Notes: generated by a model from the sequence alone, not told the origin. A stretch of DNA of 64,000 bases from Mucilaginibacter ginkgonis (GCF_009754905.2 NZ_CP066775.1:1922001-1986000); one strand, 5' to 3'. Shown: positions 8,042 through 16,000, numbered from the stretch's first letter. Made by a program: numbers and translations.

Positions 8042-9333
8042 GGTTGAACCTCCTCACTGTGACTAATGGCATCGTCATTAAAATCCGCCCCACCCAAACC
8101 CTCCCCCGATGGGAGGGCTTTTCTTTGAGGTGTGTTATTTATTTTAGTCACTATAAAATTAAACACCTTATCAGGAGATATCAGAACATCTGCGTTCTTA
8201 ATTCGGACTATTTCGAACCCAAGATCGCTTAAAATTTCAGTTCTTAAATCGTCAGCTTCTGAGGTGAATTTATGATACTCCCCATCGACCTCAAAAACAA
8301 GCATCTTTTGCAAACAAACAAAATCAGCAATGTAATTTCCAATAACGTGTTGCCGTCTGATTTTAAACCCTGTGGTGTTGCCTCTTAATAATTGCCATAA
8401 AACGTTTTCGGCTTCAGTGGGCTGATGCCTGTTTGAACGGCTAAAAGCTTTTAAGGTCTCGTAGTTTGCCGCATCAGCATTTTCTCTATAACCACTAACC
8501 TTATCAGATGGCGTAAGCCCTCCCATCGGGGGAGGGTTTGGGTGGGGCAATTTGTCATCAACACTTTCCGGATTTTCAAACCCTCCCTCCCGGGGAGGGC
8601 TTAGGTGGGGCAATGATCCTGCGTTGATATTTTTTTCTTTCAATGCCCGAATCTCTCCAACCATTTCCATGATCTCCCTCGCGTTTTCAATTCTAAAGCT
8701 ACCGCTGCGGGTGCGGCGAAGTTTAGAAAGATAGGCACCGTTATTTAGCGCGCGGCCAAAATCATAGACCAACGAGCGGATGTAAGTTCCTTTACTGCAT
8801 ATCACTCTAAACTGCACCTCCGGCATCTCAATGTTGGTGATCTCGAACTCTGAGATGGTAACCGTTCGAGATTTTAGTTCGACTTCTTCGCCACGGCGGG
8901 CTTTTTCATACAAGCGCTCACCCCCTACTTTTATGGCAGAATGAGCAGGCGGATATTGTTGTATTGCGCCGATAAATTGCTTTGCCACATTTTCAATGTC
9001 GTCCGCTGTGATGCCAGATGTATCAAAACGCTCATCGACCTCGGTTTCCATGTCATAAGACGGCGTTGTTGCGCCAAGGATAAGGGTGCCGGTGTACTCT
9101 TTCTCTTCGGCTTGGAACGTATCTATTTGCTTGGTCATTTTGCCGGTGCAAACAATAAGTAAACCGGTAGCCAACGGATCTAATGTACCCGCATGGCCGA
9201 CCTTTAATTTCAATGGCTTGAATGCGTTTCGTAGCTTTCCCACCACATCGAAACTGGTCCATTTGTACGGCTTGTTTATTAGGAGCAATTTGCCGTCGGC
9301 AAAGCTCTGTAGTGTATTTTCTGAAGTAGACAA
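8038..9333 (-). CDS. truB: tRNA pseudouridine-55 synthase TruB with in-frame C-terminal DUF559 nuclease module
   Basis: Residues 1 to about 235 are a complete TruB: INKPYKWTSFDVV, GHAGTLDPLATGLL with the catalytic Asp at 52, AHSAIKVGGERLYEKAR and SKGTYIRSLVYDFG. It isomerises U55 in the tRNA T-loop. Bacteroidota TruB normally ends near here. Instead the frame continues through two proline/glycine-rich repeat peptides (241-251 LPHLSPPREGG; 262-273) into a full DUF559 domain (about 285-395: TEAENVLWQLLRG, RRQHVIGNYIADFVC, FEVDGEYHKF), then a third repeat peptide (405-416) and a 15-residue tail whose stop overlaps ribF. The start must be TTG 9333: no ATG precedes the domain, and a -7 box lies just upstream. 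A C-terminal insertion of a mobile module is inferred. Confidence 0.9.
   Translation of the reverse strand: MSTSENTLQSFADGKLLLINKPYKWTSFDVVGKLRNAFKPLKLKVGHAGTLDPLATGLLIVCTGKMTKQIDTFQAEEKEYTGTLILGATTPSYDMETEVDERFDTSGITADDIENVAKQFIGAIQQYPPAHSAIKVGGERLYEKARRGEEVELKSRTVTISEFEITNIEMPEVQFRVICSKGTYIRSLVYDFGRALNNGAYLSKLRRTRSGSFRIENAREIMEMVGEIRALKEKNINAGSLPHLSPPREGGFENPESVDDKLPHPNPPPMGGLTPSDKVSGYRENADAANYETLKAFSRSNRHQPTEAENVLWQLLRGNTTGFKIRRQHVIGNYIADFVCLQKMLVFEVDGEYHKFTSEADDLRTEILSDLGFEIVRIKNADVLISPDKVFNFIVTKINNTPQRKALPSGEGLGGADFNDDAISHSEEVQP
8087..8120. repeat. R3 palindromic repeat, left copy of the truB module
   Basis: 34-base GC-rich repeat starting GCCCCACCCAAACCCTCCCC, coding for truB residues 405-416. 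It is the perfect reverse complement of 8515-8548. Confidence 0.92.
8515..8548. repeat. R3 palindromic repeat, right copy of the truB module
   Basis: Perfect reverse complement of 8087-8120, coding for truB residues 262-273 (LPHPNPPPMGG and flanking residues). Confidence 0.92.
8581..8612. repeat. R3 palindromic repeat, second right-hand copy
   Basis: Same orientation as 8515-8548 (core GGGGAGGGCTTAGGTGGGGC), coding for LPHLSPPREGG, truB residues 241-251. It is diverged from the perfect pair, which suggests an older insertion or a duplicated end. Confidence 0.8.
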
Positions 9334-9349
9334 ATTTTGATATAAAGTA

Positions 9350-9357
9350 CAAAGGTA
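9350..9357 (-). promoter_or_regulatory. -7 promoter box of truB
   Basis: The minus strand reads TACCTTTG, matching the Bacteroidota -7 consensus TAnnTTTG. Transcription would start near 9343, leaving a leader of about 10 bases before the TTG start at 9333. No good -33 TTTG was found at the usual distance. Confidence 0.5.
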
Positions 9358-9423
9358 ATGAAACGTTATGGTTGAACTGATTTGACCATGTCGCTCTTAT
9401 CTCAAATTAGCAACATTAATAAA

Positions 9424-9450
9424 CAAAAAAAGACGCAATGATTGCGTCTT
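9424..9450 (-). terminator. Intrinsic terminator downstream of uppP
   Basis: On the minus strand, arms AAGACGCAAT and ATTGCGTCTT pair in a perfect hairpin followed by a run of seven T. It ends the ftsX-DUF3098-uppP transcript before the truB promoter. Confidence 0.85.
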
Positions 9451-9471
9451 CTTAATGATATCTCGGCCTTG

Positions 9472-10263
9472 TTATATAACCTCTAAGGTATGACCGCTTA
9501 AATAAATGGCAATAATCAATCCGCCAATCAGGATCCGGTAAACACCGAACAACCGGAAGCCTCTTTTCTCTAAAAAGGTAATAAAAGTTTTGATAGCCAA
9601 TAATGCCACGATAAACGCGACAAAATTACCAATCGCCAATAATTTAATTTTCTCGCCGCTAAAAACATGGCCCTCTTTGTGGAAATCCCAAAGCTTTTTT
9701 GCAGTCGCTGCAAACATGGTCGGCACCGCCAGAAAGAATGAAAATTCTGCCGCAGCCGTACGCGACAATTTTTGCGACATACCGCCAACTATACTTGCAG
9801 CAGAACGGGATGTACCCGGGATCATGGCGAGACATTGAAACAACCCGATCTTGAACCCCGTAAGGTTGCTGATATTTTTTTCTTCTGTTACAACGGGCTT
9901 ATTAAACCACTTGTCTACAAACAACAGGATAATGCCGCCAAGAAAGAGAGTAATGCCCACAGTTAATGCGCTGTCTAACAACGCATCAATTTTCTTCGCA
10001 AATAGCAAACCGAATATGGCTGCAGGTATAAACGCGATAAGCAGCTTGATGTAAAAATTAAAGTCGCGGAAGAAACGTTTGTAGTACAGCACTATTACAG
10101 ATAGAATTGCCCCTAACTGAATGGCTACGGTAAACAGTTTTACAAAGTCGCCCTTGTCACCCATTACAGACTCGGCAATGATCATATGCCCGGTTGAAGA
10201 TATGGGCAAAAACTCCGTAAGGCCTTCAATAATGGCCAGTATGATCACATGTATCAGGCTCAT
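9472..10263 (-). CDS. uppP: Undecaprenyl-diphosphatase UppP/BacA
   Basis: 263 residues with about eight membrane helices. The two family motifs are intact: [15 protein letters not shown] near the N-terminus (conserved Glu and Ser-Ser-Thr-Gly-His) and [13 protein letters not shown] in the middle. The enzyme dephosphorylates undecaprenyl pyrophosphate at the inner membrane to recycle the lipid carrier for peptidoglycan and O-antigen, and gives low-level bacitracin resistance. Its start overlaps the DUF3098 stop by four bases, placing it last in the ftsX-DUF3098-uppP operon, with a strong terminator 22 bases downstream. Confidence 0.96.
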   Translation of the reverse strand: MSLIHVIILAIIEGLTEFLPISSTGHMIIAESVMGDKGDFVKLFTVAIQLGAILSVIVLYYKRFFRDFNFYIKLLIAFIPAAIFGLLFAKKIDALLDSALTVGITLFLGGIILLFVDKWFNKPVVTEEKNISNLTGFKIGLFQCLAMIPGTSRSAASIVGGMSQKLSRTAAAEFSFFLAVPTMFAATAKKLWDFHKEGHVFSGEKIKLLAIGNFVAFIVALLAIKTFITFLEKRGFRLFGVYRILIGGLIIAIYLSGHTLEVI

Positions 10264-10520
10264 GCCTTTGTCCCCGGCTTTTTAAGAATAGCATAAAATG
10301 CTAAACCAAAACCTGCAAGCACTACTAATGGCGCTATCACTATTTTGGTATTGCTGTAAATGTCTGTGTTGCCGCTCATTAGAATAAAGCCTAGTACCAC
10401 AATGGCCACGCTTATAGCCAGTAATTTATAGTTCGAGTTGTCGAAAATAAATTGTACAGGCTGCATTTTCTTCTCTTCGGGTTTAGGCGCCACAACAGGG
10501 CGAGTATATTTTTGTGCCAT
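10260..10520 (-). CDS. DUF3098 small membrane protein
   Basis: 86 residues. A soluble head with several lysines and prolines is followed by two hydrophobic segments ([18 protein letters not shown] and [20 protein letters not shown]). This matches DUF3098, a Bacteroidota family almost always encoded between ftsX and uppP. Function unknown; the fixed location hints at a role with FtsX at the division site or in cell wall recycling, which is inference. It overlaps uppP by four bases and follows ftsX by one base. Confidence 0.85.
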   Translation of the reverse strand: MAQKYTRPVVAPKPEEKKMQPVQFIFDNSNYKLLAISVAIVVLGFILMSGNTDIYSNTKIVIAPLVVLAGFGLAFYAILKKPGTKA

Positions 10521-10521
10521 A

Positions 10522-11400
10522 TTATCTGTATAACTGGTATATTTTTAAACGTAAAAATCTGTTAACTGCCAAAAAGGTGCTTAATCCTGAAATGAGAATA
10601 CCTAAACCAACCACGATCAAAAATACTATACCAAATTCGTAGTAATTCTGTAGGATCACCAGATCGGGAATCTGTTTTATGGCCAGTGCAAGGGTACCTA
10701 CTAAAATGATGATCGCTATCAATGCACCCAATAATCCATGCCAGATGCCGTATAGTAAAAACGGCTTGCGGATAAATGCTTTAGTAGCACCTACAAGCTG
10801 CATAGATTTGATTAGGAAGCGCTGCGAATAAATGGCCAGCCTGATGGTATTATTGATGAGCGCTACTGAGACAACTACCCAAATGCCGGCGAATGCTAAG
10901 ATGATAAGGGTAATAGAACCCAAGTTTTGGTTCATCTTGTCGACCAGATTTGCCTGGTAACGCACCTCTTTAACCAGCGGGTTTTTCATCAACTGAGCCT
11001 TGAAGCGTTCTATATTGGCATTGTTGGCGTAGTCTGCCTTTAGATACACATCTATAGATTCTGAAAGCGGGTTTACACCCAGGAATTTAATAAAATCTTC
11101 GCCAAGCTCTTTTTGCAAGTTCCGGGCCGCTGTCTCTTTAGTTACGTATACAGCTTGCTTTACCTGCAGATTTGTTTCCAGTTGCTTCTGCAATTGGATC
11201 ACATCGGTTTCGCGGGCGGTTTCGTCTACATATACGTTCACCACCAGGTTTTCCTTAACGTAACGCGACAACCTGTTTGCATGCACCAATATCAAGCCCA
11301 ATAAACCAACCATCAGCAGCACCATTGCGATACCGAAAACGGTAGATATGTATATCGTTTTGGTTTTTTTAGCTGCCGAACTGGCTTCAAATTCTTCCAT
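10522..11400 (-). CDS. ftsX: Cell division protein FtsX
   Basis: A frame from TTG 11421 exists, but a -7 box (TATTTTTG on the minus strand) covers that codon, so ATG 11400 (MEEFEASSAAKKTKTIY) is the likely start, giving 292 residues. The layout is that of FtsX: one N-terminal helix (IAMVLLMVGLLGLILVHANR), a periplasmic domain of about 110 residues (VNVYVDETARETDVI, FLGVNPLSESIDVYLK), then three helices. With the ATPase FtsE, which is not in this window, it forms the ABC-like complex that activates cell wall hydrolases at the septum. It heads the operon with DUF3098 and uppP. Confidence 0.93.
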   Translation of the reverse strand: MEEFEASSAAKKTKTIYISTVFGIAMVLLMVGLLGLILVHANRLSRYVKENLVVNVYVDETARETDVIQLQKQLETNLQVKQAVYVTKETAARNLQKELGEDFIKFLGVNPLSESIDVYLKADYANNANIERFKAQLMKNPLVKEVRYQANLVDKMNQNLGSITLIILAFAGIWVVVSVALINNTIRLAIYSQRFLIKSMQLVGATKAFIRKPFLLYGIWHGLLGALIAIIILVGTLALAIKQIPDLVILQNYYEFGIVFLIVVGLGILISGLSTFLAVNRFLRLKIYQLYR

Positions 11401-11418
11401 AAATTTTCTGGTAAACCG

Positions 11419-11426
11419 CAAAAATA
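11419..11426 (-). promoter_or_regulatory. -7 promoter box of ftsX
   Basis: Minus strand TATTTTTG fits TAnnTTTG and lies 19 bases before ATG 11400. It rules out the TTG at 11421 as start if this promoter is used. Confidence 0.5.
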
Positions 11427-11572
11427 CAATTACAGCCTTAAAGGTAAAATTTAAAAGTTATTAATACGTCTGCCGAGATGCGGCGTAACAAGTTTTAACA
11501 TTTATTAACGGATTGAACGTCGCGGCTAAACATTTTACGGTCACCTATGGTTGTAAGAGAAACTGTAATACA

Positions 11573-11809
11573 ATGACTAAGCCAGCCAACAATTCAAATA
11601 AACCATCGCCATCTGATACACCAACTGACCGCCCAAACGACAAAGGGCATAAAAGCGTCTTGAAAGAGAGGGACAAAAAATACGATGGCGATGATGCCAA
11701 TTTCGGTAACGTTAACAAGCAGTACCGTGAGGATGGTGAACCGGTGCACCCAATAAAAAATCCACCTACCGAACAAAAAGGACAGGAAGAGGGCAAAGTG
11801 CAGCCGTAA
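11573..11809 (+). CDS. Small hydrophilic, probably disordered protein
   Basis: 78 residues from ATG 11573 (MTKPANNSNKPSPSDTPTD). A TTG frame adds 20 residues but is less likely. The composition is dominated by N, K, D, P, G, E and Q with no hydrophobic core, and it ends EEGKVQP. It resembles small stress- or desiccation-type hydrophilins of soil Bacteroidota in composition only; no family is recognised. It lies alone between ftsX and the Yip1-like gene. A short hairpin (AAAGTGCA...TGCACTTT) covers its end. Confidence 0.55.
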   Translation: MTKPANNSNKPSPSDTPTDRPNDKGHKSVLKERDKKYDGDDANFGNVNKQYREDGEPVHPIKNPPTEQKGQEEGKVQP

Positions 11810-11912
11810 GTTGCACTTTGCGTACCAGGTTAAATTATTTAATATTAGCAATACCCTCTAGTATTGGTTTTAATATTCTGGTTTCATAAATTGCTTGCAC
11901 TTGCAAGCCTCT

Positions 11913-12548
11913 ATGACCAATCTTTACCGCGCCGTTTTATCTAATCTCTTAATCAAGCCAAAGAAAGCGTTTAAGCTTATTAAGAGGTATGATCTTGACA
12001 AATACCAATTTTACTTCCTAATACTCATCGGCATAACTAATGTCATTCATCGTGACTTTTTAAAACTGTCCGACATAAATAATAATTTTTGGCCTCGCGA
12101 ATTTGTTCTGATTTTGGTTGGTGCACTAATTGGCTGGGTTGGCATTTATATTTATTCTTATCTCATCTATTTAACAGGAAAGTGGTTTGGAGGACATGGC
12201 GATCAATCACAAATATTTAACATGTTGAGTTATGCTGCAGTTCCTGGCATTCTTATATTAATGATCTCGCTGATCGCGATAATTATATTAAGAGTTTTAA
12301 ATTTTTCTGTGGCAGACTATAATGTTCAACAACACATTTGGGGGGACGACTACTTCGCTATCATACAAACCGTTAAATACAGTGTCAACTTTATTGCCTG
12401 GTGTCATTTCATACTTACAATTATTGGCTTAACGGTATTCCAGGGATTTGGCATTGGCAAAAGCATTGCGAATGTTCTAGCGGCACTTATGATCATCATT
12501 TTACCGATCGCACTATTTGTGTTAGCACTGCGCTTACACCACCACTAA
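11913..12548 (+). CDS. Yip1-family integral membrane protein
   Basis: 211 residues from ATG 11913 (MTNLYRAVLSNLLIKPKKAFK). Five hydrophobic segments follow a soluble head, and the central LTGKWFGGHGDQSQIFNMLSY with AAVPGILILMIS is typical of the YIP1/DUF1282 domain, where a small-residue-rich loop links helices 2 and 3. The role of bacterial Yip1 proteins is not established; they are inner-membrane proteins. It ends in three histidines and converges with the ABC exporter, the stops being adjacent (12548/12549). Confidence 0.75.
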   Translation: MTNLYRAVLSNLLIKPKKAFKLIKRYDLDKYQFYFLILIGITNVIHRDFLKLSDINNNFWPREFVLILVGALIGWVGIYIYSYLIYLTGKWFGGHGDQSQIFNMLSYAAVPGILILMISLIAIIILRVLNFSVADYNVQQHIWGDDYFAIIQTVKYSVNFIAWCHFILTIIGLTVFQGFGIGKSIANVLAALMIIILPIALFVLALRLHHH

Positions 12549-14345
12549 TTATCGCTCTATCCCCGCCGAGTTAAATTGCAGGTCGTAAAGTTTACGGTAA
12601 AGGCCATCTTCAATCCGTAGCAGATCCTGATGGCTGCCCATCTCTTTGATCTCGCCATGATCCAGTACTATGATCTTATCAGCCTTTTGAATGGTTGATA
12701 AGCGGTGAGCGATGACAATAGCCGTTCTGCCTTCCATCAATTTGTTGATGGCATTCTGGATAAGCACTTCCGTTTCGGTATCAACGGATGATGTTGCCTC
12801 GTCCAGGACCAATATCGACGGGTCATATACCAATGCCCTTATAAAAGAAATTAATTGTGCCTGGCCTGACGACAAGGTCGCTCCCCGCTCCATTACATTA
12901 TATTGGTATCCGCCAGGCAAGCGTTCAATAAAATCATGCGCACCCACATCTTTGGCTGCCTTAACTATTTCCTCTAAGCTTATATCCGGATTATTTAAGC
13001 TGATATTATTGGCGATGGTATCTGAGAAAAGGAACACATCTTGTATCACCGTCGCGATTTTCGACCGCAAGAAATTTACATCGTAATCGCGGATGTCCAC
13101 ACCATCAACCTTCGCTTTGCCTTTACCGATCTCATAAAAACGGTTCAGAATATTGATAGTTGACGATTTACCGGCCCCTGTCGCGCCAACCAAAGCTAAT
13201 GTCTCTCCGGGCTTAACATGGAAGCTAATGTCTTTGAGTACCCAGTTGTCGTCGTTATACGCAAACCAAACATCTTCAAATTCTATCTCGCCACGCAGTT
13301 CGCCACTACGTATCTGCCCGTTATTTATGGCAACTTCGTCGGTATCCAGAACCTTAAAAATACGGTCGGCACCCACCATACCCATTTGCAGCGTATTGAA
13401 TTTATCTGCCAGCTGGCGTATCGGCCTGAACAGTAAGTTGAGCAACGAGATGAACGCAACAATTAACCCCGGCGTAATTCCTTTTTTTGAAGCTGATATT
13501 GATGCCAGTTCGCCGTCAGACAAGATTCGCTTGCAACCATACCATACTAATAGCCCCATGCAAACCGCGAACAGGATTTCTACCACCGGGAAAAAGATAG
13601 AGTAATACCAATTTGAGCGGATGTTAGCATCGCGATACTTTTCATTTACTTCTTTAAACTTGCGCATCTCCTGCTCTTCGCGTGCGAAATACTGAATGAT
13701 GCTAACACCCGAGATGTGTTCCTGCAGAAAGGTATTTAAGCGCGCCACCTGCGTCCGCACTTCCTGGAAAGAAGACTTGATAGCCTCCTTAAAAACATAA
13801 GTTGCCAGGATCAAAAACGGCAGCGGCACAAGTGTGATGAGCGTTAGCTTCCAGTCTTGTATCAGCATGTAAGTGATCACCGAGACTAGAAGCAGCATAT
13901 CACCCGCGATCGAAATCAATCCTTCAGAAAATATATCGGCGATAGTTTCCAGGTCAGATACGGTACGCGTGATCAAAACACCGATCGGTGTCTTATCAAA
14001 AAACTTTAACCGCAGACTCATTACGTGGTTGAAAATATCCATGCGCAGGTCTTTGATCACAGATTGGCCTAAGGCATTTGTCATATAGGTTTGGTAATAC
14101 TGAGCTACTGTTTGCAATGCCAGTTGCCCTATCATTAGCGACACCATAAAAACCATACCGTTATAATTACCAACAACGATATAATTATCCAGCGTACGCT
14201 GAATCAATATTGGTTGAATAAGGGCTACAACCGCCAGAAAGATCGTTAGAAAAGCCGCAAGGCCAAACGTTAATTTATACGGCTTAACGTAATGCATTAC
14301 GCGCCGCATCAAACCCCAATCTATCGCGTTACCTGTTACTGCCAT
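12549..14345 (-). CDS. ABC-type multidrug/lipid exporter, fused permease and ATPase
   Basis: 598 residues in the half-transporter layout of MsbA and BmrA. Six membrane helices occupy residues 1-330. The nucleotide-binding domain has Walker A GATGAGKSST (Lys about 393), the signature LSSGQAQ, Walker B ILVLDEATSSVD and the H-loop IVIAHRLSTI. It would dimerise in the inner membrane and export a hydrophobic substrate, which cannot be named from sequence. An extra stretch around residues 280-290 (GELASISASKKGITPG) lies between the last helices. The gene is flanked downstream by the convergent Yip1 gene and upstream by an R3 repeat and truA. Confidence 0.9.
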   Translation of the reverse strand: MAVTGNAIDWGLMRRVMHYVKPYKLTFGLAAFLTIFLAVVALIQPILIQRTLDNYIVVGNYNGMVFMVSLMIGQLALQTVAQYYQTYMTNALGQSVIKDLRMDIFNHVMSLRLKFFDKTPIGVLITRTVSDLETIADIFSEGLISIAGDMLLLVSVITYMLIQDWKLTLITLVPLPFLILATYVFKEAIKSSFQEVRTQVARLNTFLQEHISGVSIIQYFAREEQEMRKFKEVNEKYRDANIRSNWYYSIFFPVVEILFAVCMGLLVWYGCKRILSDGELASISASKKGITPGLIVAFISLLNLLFRPIRQLADKFNTLQMGMVGADRIFKVLDTDEVAINNGQIRSGELRGEIEFEDVWFAYNDDNWVLKDISFHVKPGETLALVGATGAGKSSTINILNRFYEIGKGKAKVDGVDIRDYDVNFLRSKIATVIQDVFLFSDTIANNISLNNPDISLEEIVKAAKDVGAHDFIERLPGGYQYNVMERGATLSSGQAQLISFIRALVYDPSILVLDEATSSVDTETEVLIQNAINKLMEGRTAIVIAHRLSTIQKADKIIVLDHGEIKEMGSHQDLLRIEDGLYRKLYDLQFNSAGIER

Positions 14346-14374
14346 ACCCCCTTGACCCCCTAAAGGGGGGATTT
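14346..14374. repeat. R3 palindromic repeat before the ABC exporter
   Basis: C-rich core ending CCCCCTAAAGGGGGG, directly adjacent to the ATG of the exporter. Same core as the copy inside truA. Confidence 0.8.
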
Positions 14375-14420
14375 CTTAATTGTGTATATTAAAATATCGT
14401 CCATCAAAGCTAATAATTTT

Positions 14421-14442
14421 GTCCCCTTCAGGGGGTTAAGGG
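14421..14442. repeat. R3 palindromic repeat supplying the truA stop codon
   Basis: CCCCTTCAGGGGG core. On the minus strand it encodes the last residues of TruA (Leu-Thr-Pro) and the TGA stop at 14428-14430. Confidence 0.75.
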
Positions 14443-15243
14443 ATACGGGTATTTCACCTCTGTTAAATACAATCCGCAGGCAGGTACAGATGTACCGGCA
14501 TTACTGCGGTTTTTGCTCTCAATGATCTGTCTTATCGCTTCCGGCTCTATTTCCTTTTTGCCAACCATTATCAAAGTGCCGACAATTGCACGTACCATAT
14601 TACGCAGAAATCTGTCTGCAGAGATATGAAAAACAATCCCGTTTTCGTTTTCAAGCCACTCAGCCCGGGTAATCTTACAATTATTTGTGAACACTTGCGT
14701 ATTTGATTTGCTAAAACAGCTAAAGTCAGTGTACTGCTTAATTATCTCCGCTCCCTTATTCATTAAATCAACATCAGGCCTCGACTTAAGCAGCCACGAG
14801 TACCTTGTTTTGAACGGATCCTTTTTAAAATGCACATGATATTCGTAAGACCGTTGCGTTGCATCAAACCGGGCATGAGCATTCGCATGAACAGGCAAAA
14901 TGCCTTTAACGGCGATATCATACGGGAGTAAAGCATTGATACTGTCACCCCCCCGCCCCCTAAAGGGGGAGACTCGGTCTTCACGCCCGCTTCCGTTAAC
15001 AAAATTTTCTTCAACCCGTTTACTGGGTTGAGGTTTATAGTCGAAATGCGCATAAAGCTGTTTTGCGTGTACACCCGTATCTGTTCTGCCGGCGCCGGTG
15101 GTTTCAATCGGCTGTCTTAGGTAAGTGCTTAAAGCTTTATTTAATATTTCCTGAATACTTATGGCATTCTCTTGCACTTGCCAACCGTGGTAATTGGTAC
15201 CATCATAAGCCAGTTCAATAAAATATCGTTGCAAGGTTTCCAC
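14428..15243 (-). CDS. truA: tRNA pseudouridine(38-40) synthase TruA with an internal repeat-coded insertion
   Basis: TruA modifies U38-U40 of tRNA anticodon stems. The catalytic segment TTGAGRTDTGVHAKQLYAHF is intact, as are FDATQRSYEYH, FSCFSKSNTQ and RFLRNMVRAIVGTL. Between HFDYKPQ and INALLPYDI, where the family has about 15 residues, there are about 35, including REDRVSPFRGRGGD, which is the translation of a palindromic repeat at 14947-14975. The last codons and the stop also lie in a repeat. The start is GTG 15243 or TTG 15234; a -7 box at 15251-15258 leaves almost no leader. The active site is untouched, so the protein is probably functional. Confidence 0.92.
   Translation of the reverse strand: METLQRYFIELAYDGTNYHGWQVQENAISIQEILNKALSTYLRQPIETTGAGRTDTGVHAKQLYAHFDYKPQPSKRVEENFVNGSGREDRVSPFRGRGGDSINALLPYDIAVKGILPVHANAHARFDATQRSYEYHVHFKKDPFKTRYSWLLKSRPDVDLMNKGAEIIKQYTDFSCFSKSNTQVFTNNCKITRAEWLENENGIVFHISADRFLRNMVRAIVGTLIMVGKKEIEPEAIRQIIESKNRSNAGTSVPACGLYLTEVKYPYPLTP
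14947..14975. repeat. R3 palindromic repeat inserted in frame within truA
   Basis: CCCCCTAAAGGGGGA core, nearly the same as 14346-14374. It is read by truA as the peptide around VSPFRGRGG. Confidence 0.85.
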
Positions 15244-15250
15244 AGCCGGG

Positions 15251-15258
15251 CAAATGTA
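15251..15258 (-). promoter_or_regulatory. -7 promoter box of truA
   Basis: Minus strand TACATTTG. With a start point six to seven bases on, the message would begin at about 15244, at or next to the GTG start. Confidence 0.45.
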
Positions 15259-15317
15259 CTAAACACAGAGTACGCTTTACGTAAACAATATTATCTTTAC
15301 GGCATTTATAAAGCACT

Positions 15318-15785
15318 ATGATACAAAGAATACAAACCGTTTACCTGTTTTTTGCAGGCTTATTAATATTCGCGCTTTTCTTTTTCCCGTTAGCTCACCA
15401 CGTGTACGTAAACAACGTACCGTCAATGATAAAGGTTACGGGCATTTACCAGGATAACGGCAGCCAGCAAATGCAAACACAAAGTTTTACAGCGCTTACC
15501 ATTGCAACCGCTGTAGTAGCTTTAGTGCCGATTGTGATCATTTTCTTATTCAGGAACCGCAAACGCCAGGCAAATTTCTGCTACCTGGCAATGGCAATTA
15601 TAATTGGATACAGCTTTTGGACAGCACAAACGGTGAAAAACGTTGTTGGCGATATCGTGTTAGGCACCAATAACCTTGGCATTGGTATATTTCTAAGCTG
15701 TATAAGCATTTTTCTGCTTATTATGGCCATGAAGGCCATCAGGAAAGATGATGCCTTAGTGCGCTCTGCAGACCGGTTGCGTTAA
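15318..15785 (+). CDS. DUF4293 four-helix membrane protein
   Basis: 155 residues beginning MIQRIQTVYLFFAGLLIFAL, the hallmark N-terminus of DUF4293, a Bacteroidota-specific family. Four hydrophobic segments are separated by a short outer loop (HHVYVNNVPSMIKVTG) and a basic cytoplasmic loop (RNRKRQANFC). The tail is short and charged. Function unknown. It is divergent from truA and followed by an intrinsic terminator, so it is a single-gene unit. Confidence 0.85.
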   Translation: MIQRIQTVYLFFAGLLIFALFFFPLAHHVYVNNVPSMIKVTGIYQDNGSQQMQTQSFTALTIATAVVALVPIVIIFLFRNRKRQANFCYLAMAIIIGYSFWTAQTVKNVVGDIVLGTNNLGIGIFLSCISIFLLIMAMKAIRKDDALVRSADRLR

Positions 15786-15804
15786 ATAACCTGAAATTTT
15801 TTTA

Positions 15805-15831
15805 ATCCTGCACATAGGTGCGGGATTTTTT
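15805..15831 (+). terminator. Intrinsic terminator after the DUF4293 gene
   Basis: Stem ATCCTGCAC/GTGCGGGAT (one G-U pair), loop ATAG, then a T run. Confidence 0.85.
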
Positions 15832-15868
15832 ATGCAAGTATGTTTGGTTTACCAAACTCCTAAAAACA

Positions 15869-15900
15869 GTAAAGCCTCCTGATGGGCAGGAGGCCTTTAC
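15869..15900. other. Hairpin with GCCTCCTG/CAGGAGGC stem
   Basis: Near-perfect inverted repeat with GTAAA/TTTAC outer arms and one bulge. There is no T run on the plus strand. It lies 22 bases before a short basic ORF, so it may belong to a leader or a small RNA rather than a terminator. Confidence 0.5.
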
Positions 15901-15922
15901 TAACCAATTATAAACCTAAATT

Positions 15923-16000
15923 ATGAGAAGACTATTTCGTTATCGTTTCCGATGGTGTAAAAGTAACACTAAGTTTCAATACTGCAAAATTTTTTTGTAA
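15923..16000 (+). CDS. Possible 25-residue basic-aromatic peptide
   Basis: ATG 15923 opens MRRLFRYRFRWCK and runs 25 codons to TAA. The first thirteen residues are almost all Arg, Phe, Tyr, Trp or Lys, which is unusual for random sequence. It lies in a 375-base spacer after a hairpin and before the MFS gene. It could be a leader peptide, a toxin-like peptide or chance; nothing else supports it. Confidence 0.25.
   Translation: MRRLFRYRFRWCKSNTKFQYCKIFL

Larger units (their letters stand above)
8087..8548 (-). mobile_element. DUF559 nuclease module bounded by perfect 34-bp inverted repeats
   Basis: Bases 8087-8120 and 8515-8548 are exact reverse complements over 34 bases, each containing an inner palindrome (CCCTCCC...GGGAGGG). 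Between them lie 394 bases coding only the DUF559 domain, in frame with truB. A further direct copy of the right-hand repeat, less well conserved, follows at 8581-8612. DUF559 belongs to the PD-(D/E)XK/Vsr-like nuclease superfamily; the conserved E, D, E-V-D-G and Q-H positions are all present, so the domain looks intact. Terminal inverted repeats around a nuclease frame suggest a mobile unit, but no target duplication is obvious and movement is not shown. Confidence 0.6.
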
